In this document: one piece after another, positions 8,277 to 15,538 of the stretch | How positions within the stretch are numbered: position 1 is the first letter of the stretch | How the letters are laid out: each line of letters starts with the position of its first letter | Source: Flavobacteriales bacterium UBA7443 | GTDB lineage: Bacteria > Bacteroidota > Bacteroidia > Flavobacteriales_D > Sanyastnellaceae | Assembly (NCBI GenBank): GCA_002477505.1 | Contig: DLQB01000030.1 | Location: 179-27,684 of the forward strand | Reading direction: 5' to 3' | DNA: 27,506 nt | Notes under the pieces: generated by a model | The model's input: only the letters and a program-made list of their open reading frames with translations | What the model was told of the DNA's origin: nothing | Databases searched by the model: none | Translations under genes and position numbers: made by a program

Positions 8277-9200
8277 TTATTGGATGCACGCCGCTCGAAC
8301 AGATTCAACGGCTGTGGCAATGGCTAATATGGTTGCATCATCGGCAGCAAAGGTTGTCCCTCCGCCGATTGTAAATGAACCGGATTCTTCTCTGTTTGTG
8401 GTGCTTTCATTGCTGGTTGATGCGACCCCGCCGAAAGCGTTTTCAATCGATTGCATGGAGGTAAGCAAGTTGGTCAGCGCTGGCGTTTGCTCGTAGCTGT
8501 TGCACAGTCCCATTACGTCATTCAAGACGAGCTTTTGCTCGGCAATGCGTTGCTTCAATTCGTCAGGAGCGGCATCGAGGTGACGGGTGGCCAAGTACAT
8601 GCCTTCGACCCATCCTGATGCAACAACGAGCCCCGCCAAATCCTCTTGACCATTGAATTTCAAACGTTCATTGAGATCGTAGAAAGTTTCGGAAACGATG
8701 TCCATGAGTACATCGCGATCGTTGCGGTTCTCTTCGACTTCGTTCATGACTTCTTCGCTCAGAACATCGCTAACTCCCAAGGCTTGGCTCAATGACTTAA
8801 TAGAAGCCAAGTAATCGAGGCTTGTGCTGTTTTCTTCAAAAATGGTCGCATAACTGAGGTCCGCTCCATAGATGCCGAGGTTGATCGCTTGCTTGTCACT
8901 TGTTGTGTAGCGATTGTATTCATTCGCAGCGTTCAATGCATCGGAATGGAAATGCGCTCCGCTCCGCTTGATCAACGAGGCGGTCTCCATGGGAGACGGT
9001 GCAGCGTGAAAAATCTTGGTCAAGGTGTTTTGTCGGCTCGTGACCGCCATGCCGTCGTTATCCATTTCTGCTTCGCTGTGGCTGTGATCGCCATGGTCAT
9101 GACCGCCATGGTCATCCGCTGTTTCTCCGCACCCTGTGATGAGAAATAAGCCCAAACCGAAGGCGATGGGCAGTGCTTGAATTCGTTGGTTAATGCGCAT
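8277..9200 (-). CDS. His-rich lipoprotein of unknown function
   Basis: A 307-residue lipoprotein with lipobox ITGC (Cys24). Directly after the anchor lies a His/Asp segment (residues 29-42) with six His in HGGHDHGDHSHS, a plausible Zn/Ni/Cu chelating linker. The rest is mainly alpha-helical and acidic. It includes METASLIKRSGAHFHSDALN, the motif NLGIYGADLSY (107-117), and GWVEGMYLATRHLD. From memory, the NLGIYGADLSY-type helical domain is a recurrent unnamed Bacteroidota lipoprotein family; the His-rich linker appears to be an added feature. It probably faces the periplasm or cell surface. It is the first gene of a two-gene unit with the small secreted protein. A gap of 107 bases separates it from polA, so it may have its own promoter, but I found no exact TAnnTTTG match there. 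Confidence 0.85.
   Translation of the reverse strand: MRINQRIQALPIAFGLGLFLITGCGETADDHGGHDHGDHSHSEAEMDNDGMAVTSRQNTLTKIFHAAPSPMETASLIKRSGAHFHSDALNAANEYNRYTTSDKQAINLGIYGADLSYATIFEENSTSLDYLASIKSLSQALGVSDVLSEEVMNEVEENRNDRDVLMDIVSETFYDLNERLKFNGQEDLAGLVVASGWVEGMYLATRHLDAAPDELKQRIAEQKLVLNDVMGLCNSYEQTPALTNLLTSMQSIENAFGGVASTSNESTTNREESGSFTIGGGTTFAADDATILAIATAVESVRAACIQ
9089..9115 (-). repeat. 12-bp direct repeat coding the His-rich linker
   Basis: Two identical copies of CGCCATGGTCAT, at 9089-9100 and 9104-9115, offset by 15 bases (five codons). They lie inside the His-rich linker of the lipoprotein and look like a small in-frame duplication that lengthened the HGGHDHGDH segment. Such a repeat could expand or contract by slippage without breaking the frame. 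Confidence 0.7.
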
Positions 9201-9307
9201 GATTATAGTTCTGGATATTGAAGCACAATTTGCCTCGTACCCGTCTCATATACGCAAGGGAACTCAAAAAGTTCCACACACTACAATGTTCAGGAAGGAT
9301 GGCGCAT
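9201..9307. other. Intergenic gap with a short inverted repeat
   Basis: A gap between the polA stop and the start of the His-rich lipoprotein gene. It holds a perfect 6-bp inverted repeat, GGAACT/AGTTCC (9259-9264 and 9270-9275) with a 5-base A-rich loop. No U run follows on the minus strand, so it is a poor terminator. It could be an operator or mRNA leader structure, or chance. Confidence 0.35.
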
Positions 9308-12166
9308 TCAGTGGGCTTCCAACCAGTCTTTCCCCGCGGACATGTCAACCGCTAAGGGCACGGACAAGGCGACAGCTTCCGTCATGGCAGGGCCGATTAA
9401 GGCCTTTAAGTCACTGATCTCTGATTCGGGGACATCAAACACCAATTCATCGTGCACTTGCATGATCATTTTGGTGCGCAATCCTTTTGCTTTGAGCGCC
9501 GCATCAATCTTCACCATGGCGACTTTGATGACATCCGCGGCAGACCCTTGGATGGGTGCGTTGACGGCATTTCGTTCTGCAAAAGCCCGCACGGTGGCAT
9601 TGTTGGACTGAATATCGGGCAGGTAGCGGCGCCGACCGAGCACGGTTTCTGCATAGCCTTTGTCCCGCACTTCGTCTACGCACTGCGCGGTGAATGCTTT
9701 GAGTGCAGCGAATTGTTCGAAATAAGCATCGATGATTTCTTTTGCTTCTCGTCTCGGGATGCCCAAGTTTTGAGCCAATCCGAACGCCCCTTGGCCATAT
9801 AGGATTCCAAAATTGACTGCCTTGGCTTTGCTTCGCATGTCGCGGTCAACGTCTTCAGGTGGGACTTGAAAGACTTTCGCAGCAGTAGCCGTATGAATGT
9901 CCATGCCTTGGACAAAGGCGTCCACCAGGCCACTGTCTTGGCTCAAGGCTGCGGCAATGCGCAATTCCACTTGGCTGTAATCCGCAGCGATGAGCACGTG
10001 GTGCTCGTCCCTCGGGATAAAGGCTTTTCGAATGGCACGACCCTCCGGCGTGCGGATGGGGATGTTTTGCAGGTTTGGATCTTTCGAACTCAATCGACCC
10101 GTTGCGGCAACCGTTTGCTGGTATGTGGTGTGGATGCGCCCAGATTGGGCATTGACCAATTTTGGAAGCGGTTCGACGTACGTGCTATTGAGCTTTTTCA
10201 ATTTTCGGTACCTCAGCACCAATTCGATGATGGGGTGAGCGGATTTGAGCTTTTCAAGCACTTCTTCGCCAGTAGGGTACTGGCCCGTTTTTGTTTTTTT
10301 CACCTTGGCGGGGATGGCGAGGGTCTCAAACAAAATGGGCCCCAATTGCTTGGGGCTGTCGATGTTAAACGACATCCCTGCATGCTCGTGGATGGCCTGC
10401 GTTAATTCGTCAATTTTAGCCCCCAATTCGACGCTGTATTTTTCGAGTTCTGGGACATTGATACGAACACCCTCCAATTCCATGTCAGCGAGGATAAAGG
10501 CCAGCGGCATTTCAACGTCCCAAAAAAGGGCTGTGCTAGCCACGTCCTCTAACTGCGGAGCCAGGCGCTCGCGCAGCTGAAAAGCAATATCGGCATCTTC
10601 GCACGCATAGTCGGTGATGCTTGCAGGGTCCAATTGGCCCATGTGCTTTTGATCTTTTCCCGATTTGCCGATGAGGTCTGTGATGGGCATGGTGGCATAG
10701 CCCAATTCCGTCTCTGCCAACCGGTCTAATTTATGAGAGCTTTCCGGCTGGATGAGGTAATGGGCGATCATGGTGTCGAATGCACGGCATCCAAATTGCA
10801 CGCCTCGCCGTGCGAGGATTTTGTAATCGAACTTGAAGTGATGGGCGATGGCTTCTTTGGACGAATCAGAGAAAATGGTGCCGAGGCGTTCGAGCAACGT
10901 GGCCTCGGTCCAATCGTCACTGGCAACGGGAACCCACCAGGCCTTGCCAACTGCGGTAGCGAAGGACAACCCTACCAAATCGGCGGTCATGGTATTCAGC
11001 CCAGTCGTCTCGGTATCAAAAGCAAAGGATGAAGCCGCCGCGAGTGCCTCCATCAAGTCATCCAATCCGTTTGAATCTTGCACCAAGGTATAGGTGTGCA
11101 TTGTCGTCGCTAGGCTGGCGTAGCCCGCATCTTCCGGCTCAATTGTTGCGAAATGATTCGAGGATGCGGCATCGACCGATCCTTCGGGTGTTCCGAACAA
11201 ATCGAGTTGGGCTTCTTGTGCCTTTGGTTGCTGCTGCGCAGCCGCCGCTGCAGGAGTTGATGAAGCGGAATCGTTCCCGTTATCTCCGAACATGCGCCGA
11301 GCGAGCGTCCGAAACTCTAAATTCTCAAGGGTTTCCTTGAGCGTTTCAGCGTTGGGTTCTTCCAAGTCCATTTGATCCCAGTCAATTTCCATGGGGATGT
11401 CGAGGCAAATGGTCGCAAGGGATTTCGAGAGCTTCGCCAGGTCGACGTTCTCTTCGACTCGTTCTTTTAATTTGCCTTTGAGATTACCGCTGTTTTCGAT
11501 GACACCTTCCAAACTGCCATATTGCTTCAATAGTTTGGAGGCTGTTTTGGCCCCAATCCCCGGAATTCCTGGAATATTGTCGGCACTATCGCCCATCATG
11601 CCAAGCAAGTCAATCACTTGAAGGGGGTGGTCAACCCCAAATTTCTCGCAAATTTCCTCGGGTCCCCAAACTTCAGCAGGACTTCCTCCGCGTCCAGGGC
11701 GGTACATTTTGACATGTTCGGACACCAGCTGGCCGAAATCTTTGTCGGGTGTCATCATGTATACTTCAAACCCTTTTTCCTCGGCTTTCTTGGCCATAAA
11801 GCCAATCACGTCATCTGCTTCAAACCCTTTTTGAGTGATGGCCGGAATGTTCATCCCCTCCAGTAATTCGAGAATCCAGGGCACAGAGCGTTTGATGTCT
11901 TCTGGGGTTTCGTCCCGATTGGCCTTGTAATCCGGGTACTGCTCATTTCGGAATGAGCCGCCCGGAGGATCGAACACCACAGCGACGTGGGTTGGCTTTT
12001 CCTTGCGAATGACTTCGAGTAGCGCATTGGTAAAACCGAAGATCGCGCTGGTGTTCAGCCCTTTTGAATTGATGCGTGGGTTCTTGATGAAGGCGTAATA
12101 CGCTCTGAAAACGAGTGCATAGGCATCAACAAGGAAAAGTTTACGGTCGGAGGGGGCGGAAATCAT
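9308..12166 (-). CDS. polA: DNA polymerase I
   Basis: A 952-residue full-length Pol I from ATG 12166; a GTG 24 bases upstream is in frame but the conserved start (KLFLVDAYALVFRAYYAF) favours 12166. Domains in order: a 5'-nuclease (FEN) domain with VVFDPPGG, FEADDVIG and the TPDKDFGQLV and GDSADNIPGIPGIG metal/HhH motifs; an Ala/Gln-rich linker containing QLDLF; a 3'-5' exonuclease domain whose acidic motif DTETTGL is intact, so proofreading is expected; and the polymerase domain with motif A (AADYSQVELRIAA), motif B (RSKAKAVNFGILYGQG; Phe at the ddNTP-discriminating site) and motif C (QVHDELVFD). Role: Okazaki fragment processing and repair synthesis. It follows dxs and a DUF2480 gene on the same strand, probably as one transcript. 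Confidence 0.97.
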   Translation of the reverse strand: MISAPSDRKLFLVDAYALVFRAYYAFIKNPRINSKGLNTSAIFGFTNALLEVIRKEKPTHVAVVFDPPGGSFRNEQYPDYKANRDETPEDIKRSVPWILELLEGMNIPAITQKGFEADDVIGFMAKKAEEKGFEVYMMTPDKDFGQLVSEHVKMYRPGRGGSPAEVWGPEEICEKFGVDHPLQVIDLLGMMGDSADNIPGIPGIGAKTASKLLKQYGSLEGVIENSGNLKGKLKERVEENVDLAKLSKSLATICLDIPMEIDWDQMDLEEPNAETLKETLENLEFRTLARRMFGDNGNDSASSTPAAAAAQQQPKAQEAQLDLFGTPEGSVDAASSNHFATIEPEDAGYASLATTMHTYTLVQDSNGLDDLMEALAAASSFAFDTETTGLNTMTADLVGLSFATAVGKAWWVPVASDDWTEATLLERLGTIFSDSSKEAIAHHFKFDYKILARRGVQFGCRAFDTMIAHYLIQPESSHKLDRLAETELGYATMPITDLIGKSGKDQKHMGQLDPASITDYACEDADIAFQLRERLAPQLEDVASTALFWDVEMPLAFILADMELEGVRINVPELEKYSVELGAKIDELTQAIHEHAGMSFNIDSPKQLGPILFETLAIPAKVKKTKTGQYPTGEEVLEKLKSAHPIIELVLRYRKLKKLNSTYVEPLPKLVNAQSGRIHTTYQQTVAATGRLSSKDPNLQNIPIRTPEGRAIRKAFIPRDEHHVLIAADYSQVELRIAAALSQDSGLVDAFVQGMDIHTATAAKVFQVPPEDVDRDMRSKAKAVNFGILYGQGAFGLAQNLGIPRREAKEIIDAYFEQFAALKAFTAQCVDEVRDKGYAETVLGRRRYLPDIQSNNATVRAFAERNAVNAPIQGSAADVIKVAMVKIDAALKAKGLRTKMIMQVHDELVFDVPESEISDLKALIGPAMTEAVALSVPLAVDMSAGKDWLEAH

Positions 12167-12171
12167 GGGGT

Positions 12172-12196
12172 TTCGAAGCGTGTGTGACACTTCGAA
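12172..12196 (-). promoter_or_regulatory. Hairpin immediately upstream of the polA start
   Basis: An inverted repeat built on TTCGAAG...CTTCGAA (12172-12178 plus 12181-12183 pairing with 12187-12196): 10 pairs with a 2-base bulge and a 3-base loop. In polA mRNA it would end 5 bases before the ATG, over the ribosome-binding region, and could limit translation. No U run follows, so it is not an obvious terminator for the DUF2480 gene. It may be chance. Confidence 0.4.
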
Positions 12197-12211
12197 GTTA
12201 CCACCTGAGGC

Positions 12212-12742
12212 TTAATTTTTTGCCTGATTTTTCGGCCGTTTGTAAACGGGAACCGTGGAGCATGGCTCACCGTAAAAAATCGAAAGCGCAACCGGTTGCA
12301 GATGCCGGATGGCCGCTGCGAGGCTTTCGGCATTGGTACCTGAGGAGCAACCTTTGATGACAATCCGGGCGTCGGTAAAATCCTCGAGCGGTAGGCGTTG
12401 AATGGCTTCCAGCAAAAGCGTTTGCTTGACTTCGCTTGGGGTACCTATGGCAACCGAGGCGCCGCAGGCTGCGAGCCGTGAAGTGGCTAGCATCCACGCC
12501 CATTCAGGAATGATTGCATCGTTGCTGCAGTGGAGGGCTACAATTTTGTCCGCCCATTCTTCTGGCTGCAAATTCTTCAGTGTCTCGCGGAATGGTTTCT
12601 CCCTGAGAATCAGGCCATTTTCCAGGCACTCTGCCAAATCGAAGCGCATCAGGGGCTTCCGGAGAACAAGGTCATCCAGATCAAGGGCAGTCAAGCCACT
12701 TTCGTCAACACGGTTGCGGATTGCACCGGAGGCTTCTTCCAT
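12212..12742 (-). CDS. DUF2480 family protein
   Basis: A 176-residue cytoplasmic protein with no signal peptide or membrane segment. It matches the DUF2480 family pattern as I know it: an NRVDESGLTALDLDDL opening, then LRFDL-like and GLILREKPFRE stretches, ALHCSNDAIIPEWAWML, ARIVIKGCS and the C-terminal SIFYGEPCSTVPVYKR. The function of this Bacteroidota family is unknown. Three cysteines in the best-conserved blocks (Cys72, Cys122, Cys151) suggest metal or Fe-S binding, which is inference only. The ATG at 12742 lies three bases after the dxs stop; a TTG at 12745 also exists. Translational coupling to dxs is likely. Confidence 0.85.
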   Translation of the reverse strand: MEEASGAIRNRVDESGLTALDLDDLVLRKPLMRFDLAECLENGLILREKPFRETLKNLQPEEWADKIVALHCSNDAIIPEWAWMLATSRLAACGASVAIGTPSEVKQTLLLEAIQRLPLEDFTDARIVIKGCSSGTNAESLAAAIRHLQPVALSIFYGEPCSTVPVYKRPKNQAKN

Positions 12743-12745
12743 CAA

Positions 12746-14695
12746 TCAGGCAGATTGAATGTTCTGGGAGCGGTTGGTCGCAGCAGCAGAAACCAATTCC
12801 TCTGCGGCTGCGGCAATAGCGGCGGCGTCGTAGCCATTTTCCGCGTAAAGTTCGGCTTGCGTACCATGCTCAACATAATGGTCCCCAAGTCCAAGGCGCT
12901 TCATTTGTGCTTGGTATCCATTGTCTCCCATGAATTCTGTAACGGCACTGCCAAACCCACCCATGAGGCATCCGTCTTCTACGGTGATGACCGCATCAAA
13001 CTTTCCGAATATTTCGTGGAGCATCACCTCGTCGAGGGGCTTCACAAATCGCATGTCATAATGAGCCGCTGAAATTCCACTTCTGTCAAGCGCCTCAATG
13101 GCATTCGTGACCTGTGAACCGATGGCGCCAATGCTCAATATTGCGATGTCATTTCCCGTTTTCAATCGTCGGCCTTGACCAATTTGAATGGCTTCAAAGG
13201 GTTGCCGCCAATTGACTATGGTGCCTGTCCCTCTCGGATATCGGATGGAGAATGGACCGCTCTGCTTTTCGGCAGCAGTGTACATCATATTGCGCAACTC
13301 CACTTCATCCATGGGTGCAGCTACAACCATGTTCGGAATGCAGCGCATGTATGCCATGTCATAAGCGCCATGATGGGTCGGGCCATCAGCGCCGACGACT
13401 CCTCCGCGATCGAGGCAGAATACAACGTGTAGGTTTTGAATGGCCACATCGTGCACGACTTGGTCATAAGCACGTTGCATGAAGCTGGAATAAATATTGC
13501 AGAATGGAACTTTTCCTTGCGTTGCCATGCCCGCGCTGAATGTTACGGCATGTTGCTCTGCGATGCCCACGTCAAAGGCGCGATCAGGCATGGCTTCCAA
13601 CATGTATTTGAGGCTGCAGCCCGAAGGCATGGCGGGTGTGACACCCACGATGCGTTCATCCTTTTCGGCCAATTCGATGATGGAGTGACCAAAGACATCC
13701 TGAAATTTGGGCGGCTTCGGCTGGGTCGAGGCGCTTTTTACAATTTCTCCGGTATCCTTGTTGAACAGTCCGGGAGCGTGCCAAGTGGTCGCGCTGCCCT
13801 TTTCCGCGGGCTTATATCCCTTGCCTTTCATGGTCACACAATGAAGCAGCTTGGGCCCTGGGATGTCTTTGATATCTTCCAGGATTTGAGCCAAATGCAC
13901 GACGTCATGGCCATCGACGGGGCCGAAATAACGGAAATTGAGCGATTCAAATAAATTGGACTGCTTGAGCAGGGCCGACTTCATGGCCACTTCAATTTTT
14001 TGTGCAACAGCCTGTGCGTTCGGCCCAAACTTTGAAATGCGGCCGAGCAAATGCCAGACTTCATCTTTGGCTTTGTTGTACGCTTTGGACGTTGTAATGT
14101 CCGTGAGGTATTCTTTGAGTGCTCCAACGTTTGGATCGATGGACATGCAGTTGTCATTCAAAATGACGAGCATATTGGTGTCCTCCGCTCCGCCGTGATT
14201 CAGTCCTTCGAAGGCTAGTCCTGCCGTCATGGCACCATCTCCGATGACAGCCACATGCTGGCGTTGTTTGTCACCTTTGAGTTTGCTGGCAACCGCCATG
14301 CCCAATGCAGCGGAAATGGAAGTGGAACTATGTCCTACACCGAATGTGTCATATTCACTCTCCGTTCGCTTGGGAAAACCACTCAGGCCCTTGTACTGGC
14401 GGTTGGTGTGGAATTTTTCCCGTCGACCGGTTAAGATTTTGTGTCCGTACGCTTGGTGTCCCACGTCCCAAACAATTTGGTCGTCGGGCGTATTGAAGGC
14501 ATAATGCAAGGCCACCGTCAACTCGACCACTCCGAGACTTGCTCCAAAGTGCCCCCCTTTTTCTGAAACAACGTCGACTATGAATTGCCTCAATTCATCG
14601 CAGATTACGGGCAAATCTGTCTCTTGAAAAAGTTGCCGCAGGTCTTCAGGCGTTTTGATGCGTGAAAGATGCGGTCCGGCGGGGAAGTGACTCAT
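12746..14695 (-). CDS. dxs: 1-deoxy-D-xylulose-5-phosphate synthase
   Basis: A 649-residue thiamine diphosphate enzyme that condenses pyruvate and glyceraldehyde 3-phosphate to DXP, the first step of the MEP isoprenoid pathway. Visible motifs: GHFGASLG (about 48-55), DVGHQAYGHK with the active-site His80, the ThDP/Mg motif starting GDGAMTAG (152), a NDNCMSIDPNVG segment, VGIAEQHAVTFSAGMA with the catalytic Glu of the pyrimidine domain, and GADGPTHHGAYD. The length is normal for the family. The start at ATG 14695 precedes conserved sequence by only about 15 residues. A Bacteroidota-type -7 box lies 36 bases upstream. It heads a likely dxs-DUF2480-polA transcript. Confidence 0.97.
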   Translation of the reverse strand: MSHFPAGPHLSRIKTPEDLRQLFQETDLPVICDELRQFIVDVVSEKGGHFGASLGVVELTVALHYAFNTPDDQIVWDVGHQAYGHKILTGRREKFHTNRQYKGLSGFPKRTESEYDTFGVGHSSTSISAALGMAVASKLKGDKQRQHVAVIGDGAMTAGLAFEGLNHGGAEDTNMLVILNDNCMSIDPNVGALKEYLTDITTSKAYNKAKDEVWHLLGRISKFGPNAQAVAQKIEVAMKSALLKQSNLFESLNFRYFGPVDGHDVVHLAQILEDIKDIPGPKLLHCVTMKGKGYKPAEKGSATTWHAPGLFNKDTGEIVKSASTQPKPPKFQDVFGHSIIELAEKDERIVGVTPAMPSGCSLKYMLEAMPDRAFDVGIAEQHAVTFSAGMATQGKVPFCNIYSSFMQRAYDQVVHDVAIQNLHVVFCLDRGGVVGADGPTHHGAYDMAYMRCIPNMVVAAPMDEVELRNMMYTAAEKQSGPFSIRYPRGTGTIVNWRQPFEAIQIGQGRRLKTGNDIAILSIGAIGSQVTNAIEALDRSGISAAHYDMRFVKPLDEVMLHEIFGKFDAVITVEDGCLMGGFGSAVTEFMGDNGYQAQMKRLGLGDHYVEHGTQAELYAENGYDAAAIAAAAEELVSAAATNRSQNIQSA

Positions 14696-14709
14696 GGTTT
14701 TAGGGTCTT

Positions 14710-14746
14710 ATTGCTCCTGTGCGTCTTCAACAAAATTAGGAGCAAT
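14710..14746 (-). promoter_or_regulatory. Predicted dxs promoter -7 box enclosed by a 9-bp dyad
   Basis: On the minus strand, TAATTTTG (14738 to 14731) matches the Bacteroidota sigma-A -7 consensus TAnnTTTG exactly, 36 bases upstream of the dxs ATG. It lies between the arms of a perfect 9-bp inverted repeat, ATTGCTCCT (14710-14718) and AGGAGCAAT (14738-14746), with a 19-base spacer. I saw no good -33 TTG at the usual distance, so the promoter call rests on one element. The dyad could be a repressor operator or a leader hairpin. Confidence 0.5.
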
Positions 14747-14818
14747 GATGTTCAGTTGAACGTGCAGGAATCCGAACTTTTCCGAGCAACCGAAATTCTT
14801 ATGCCCAATAAGCGCCAT

Positions 14819-15511
14819 TTATGCCTCTATCAACGCAGCTAATCCCGCTAAGATTTGAGCGCCGTCTGTATTCCCGAGGTCGCTGCTTGCCGCGCGTTCG
14901 GGATGGGGCATCATCCCGAATACATTCATTGCGTCGTTCGCGACACCTGCAATGCTATCAGTTGATCCGTTTGGATTGGACCAAGGGTTCACTTTGCCAT
15001 TTTCATCGCAATAACGGAACAGGATTTGGTCCTGATCTTGGAGCCTTTTCAGGCCATCATCATCGATGAAGTAATTCCCTTCGCCGTGCGCAATGGGAAT
15101 GGTGATCGCGCTGTTCGAATCAATATCACGTGAGAGGCAGGCCGTGCGGGAAACGGCTTTGAGCTGAACGTTGCGGCAAATGAATTTGCGGCTTTCGTTG
15201 TGGAGTAAGGCCCCCGGGAGCAGTCCCGATTCGCAAAGAATTTGGAATCCGTTGCACACCCCAAAGACTCGCCCCCCTCTTTGCGCATGGGCGACAACGG
15301 CCTCCATGATCGGCGAGAAACGGGCAATAGCTCCACTGCGGAGGTAATCACCATAGCTAAAACCGCCAGGAAGAACTATGATGTCGGCGCCTTCTAGGTC
15401 TCGGTTTTTATGCCAGAGTTGGACGACATCGAAATGCAAGTCGTGTTCCATCGCATGTACCATGTCCATGTCGCAGTTGGAACCGGGAAAAGTGACCACT
15501 CCTATTTTCAT
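14819..15511 (-). CDS. purQ: Phosphoribosylformylglycinamidine synthase, glutaminase subunit PurQ
   Basis: A 230-residue class I glutamine amidotransferase with the full triad: nucleophile Cys86 in FGVCNGFQ, and His203 and Glu205 in MMPHPER. The PurQ-specific opening KIGVVTFPGSNCDMDM and the LPGGFSYGDYLRSGAIA loop distinguish it from other amidotransferases. It supplies ammonia to PurL for conversion of FGAR to FGAM in purine synthesis. A stand-alone PurQ implies that this organism uses the three-part PurS/PurQ/small-PurL enzyme, not the single large PurL. It lies 27 bases downstream of the DUF6427-like membrane protein gene and is probably co-transcribed with it. A gap of 123 bases follows, before dxs. 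Confidence 0.96.
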   Translation of the reverse strand: MKIGVVTFPGSNCDMDMVHAMEHDLHFDVVQLWHKNRDLEGADIIVLPGGFSYGDYLRSGAIARFSPIMEAVVAHAQRGGRVFGVCNGFQILCESGLLPGALLHNESRKFICRNVQLKAVSRTACLSRDIDSNSAITIPIAHGEGNYFIDDDGLKRLQDQDQILFRYCDENGKVNPWSNPNGSTDSIAGVANDAMNVFGMMPHPERAASSDLGNTDGAQILAGLAALIEA

Positions 15512-15538
15512 AGGCCGAAGTTCGTGAATTCGTTGCTT

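Noticed and set aside
9259..9275. GGAACT/AGTTCC hairpin as a polA terminator
   Set aside because: It lies downstream of the polA stop but has a short 6-bp stem and no U run on the minus strand.
12167..12190. GTG start for polA at 12190
   Set aside because: Adds eight residues with no family support and overlaps the hairpin; ATG 12166 directly precedes the conserved N-terminus.
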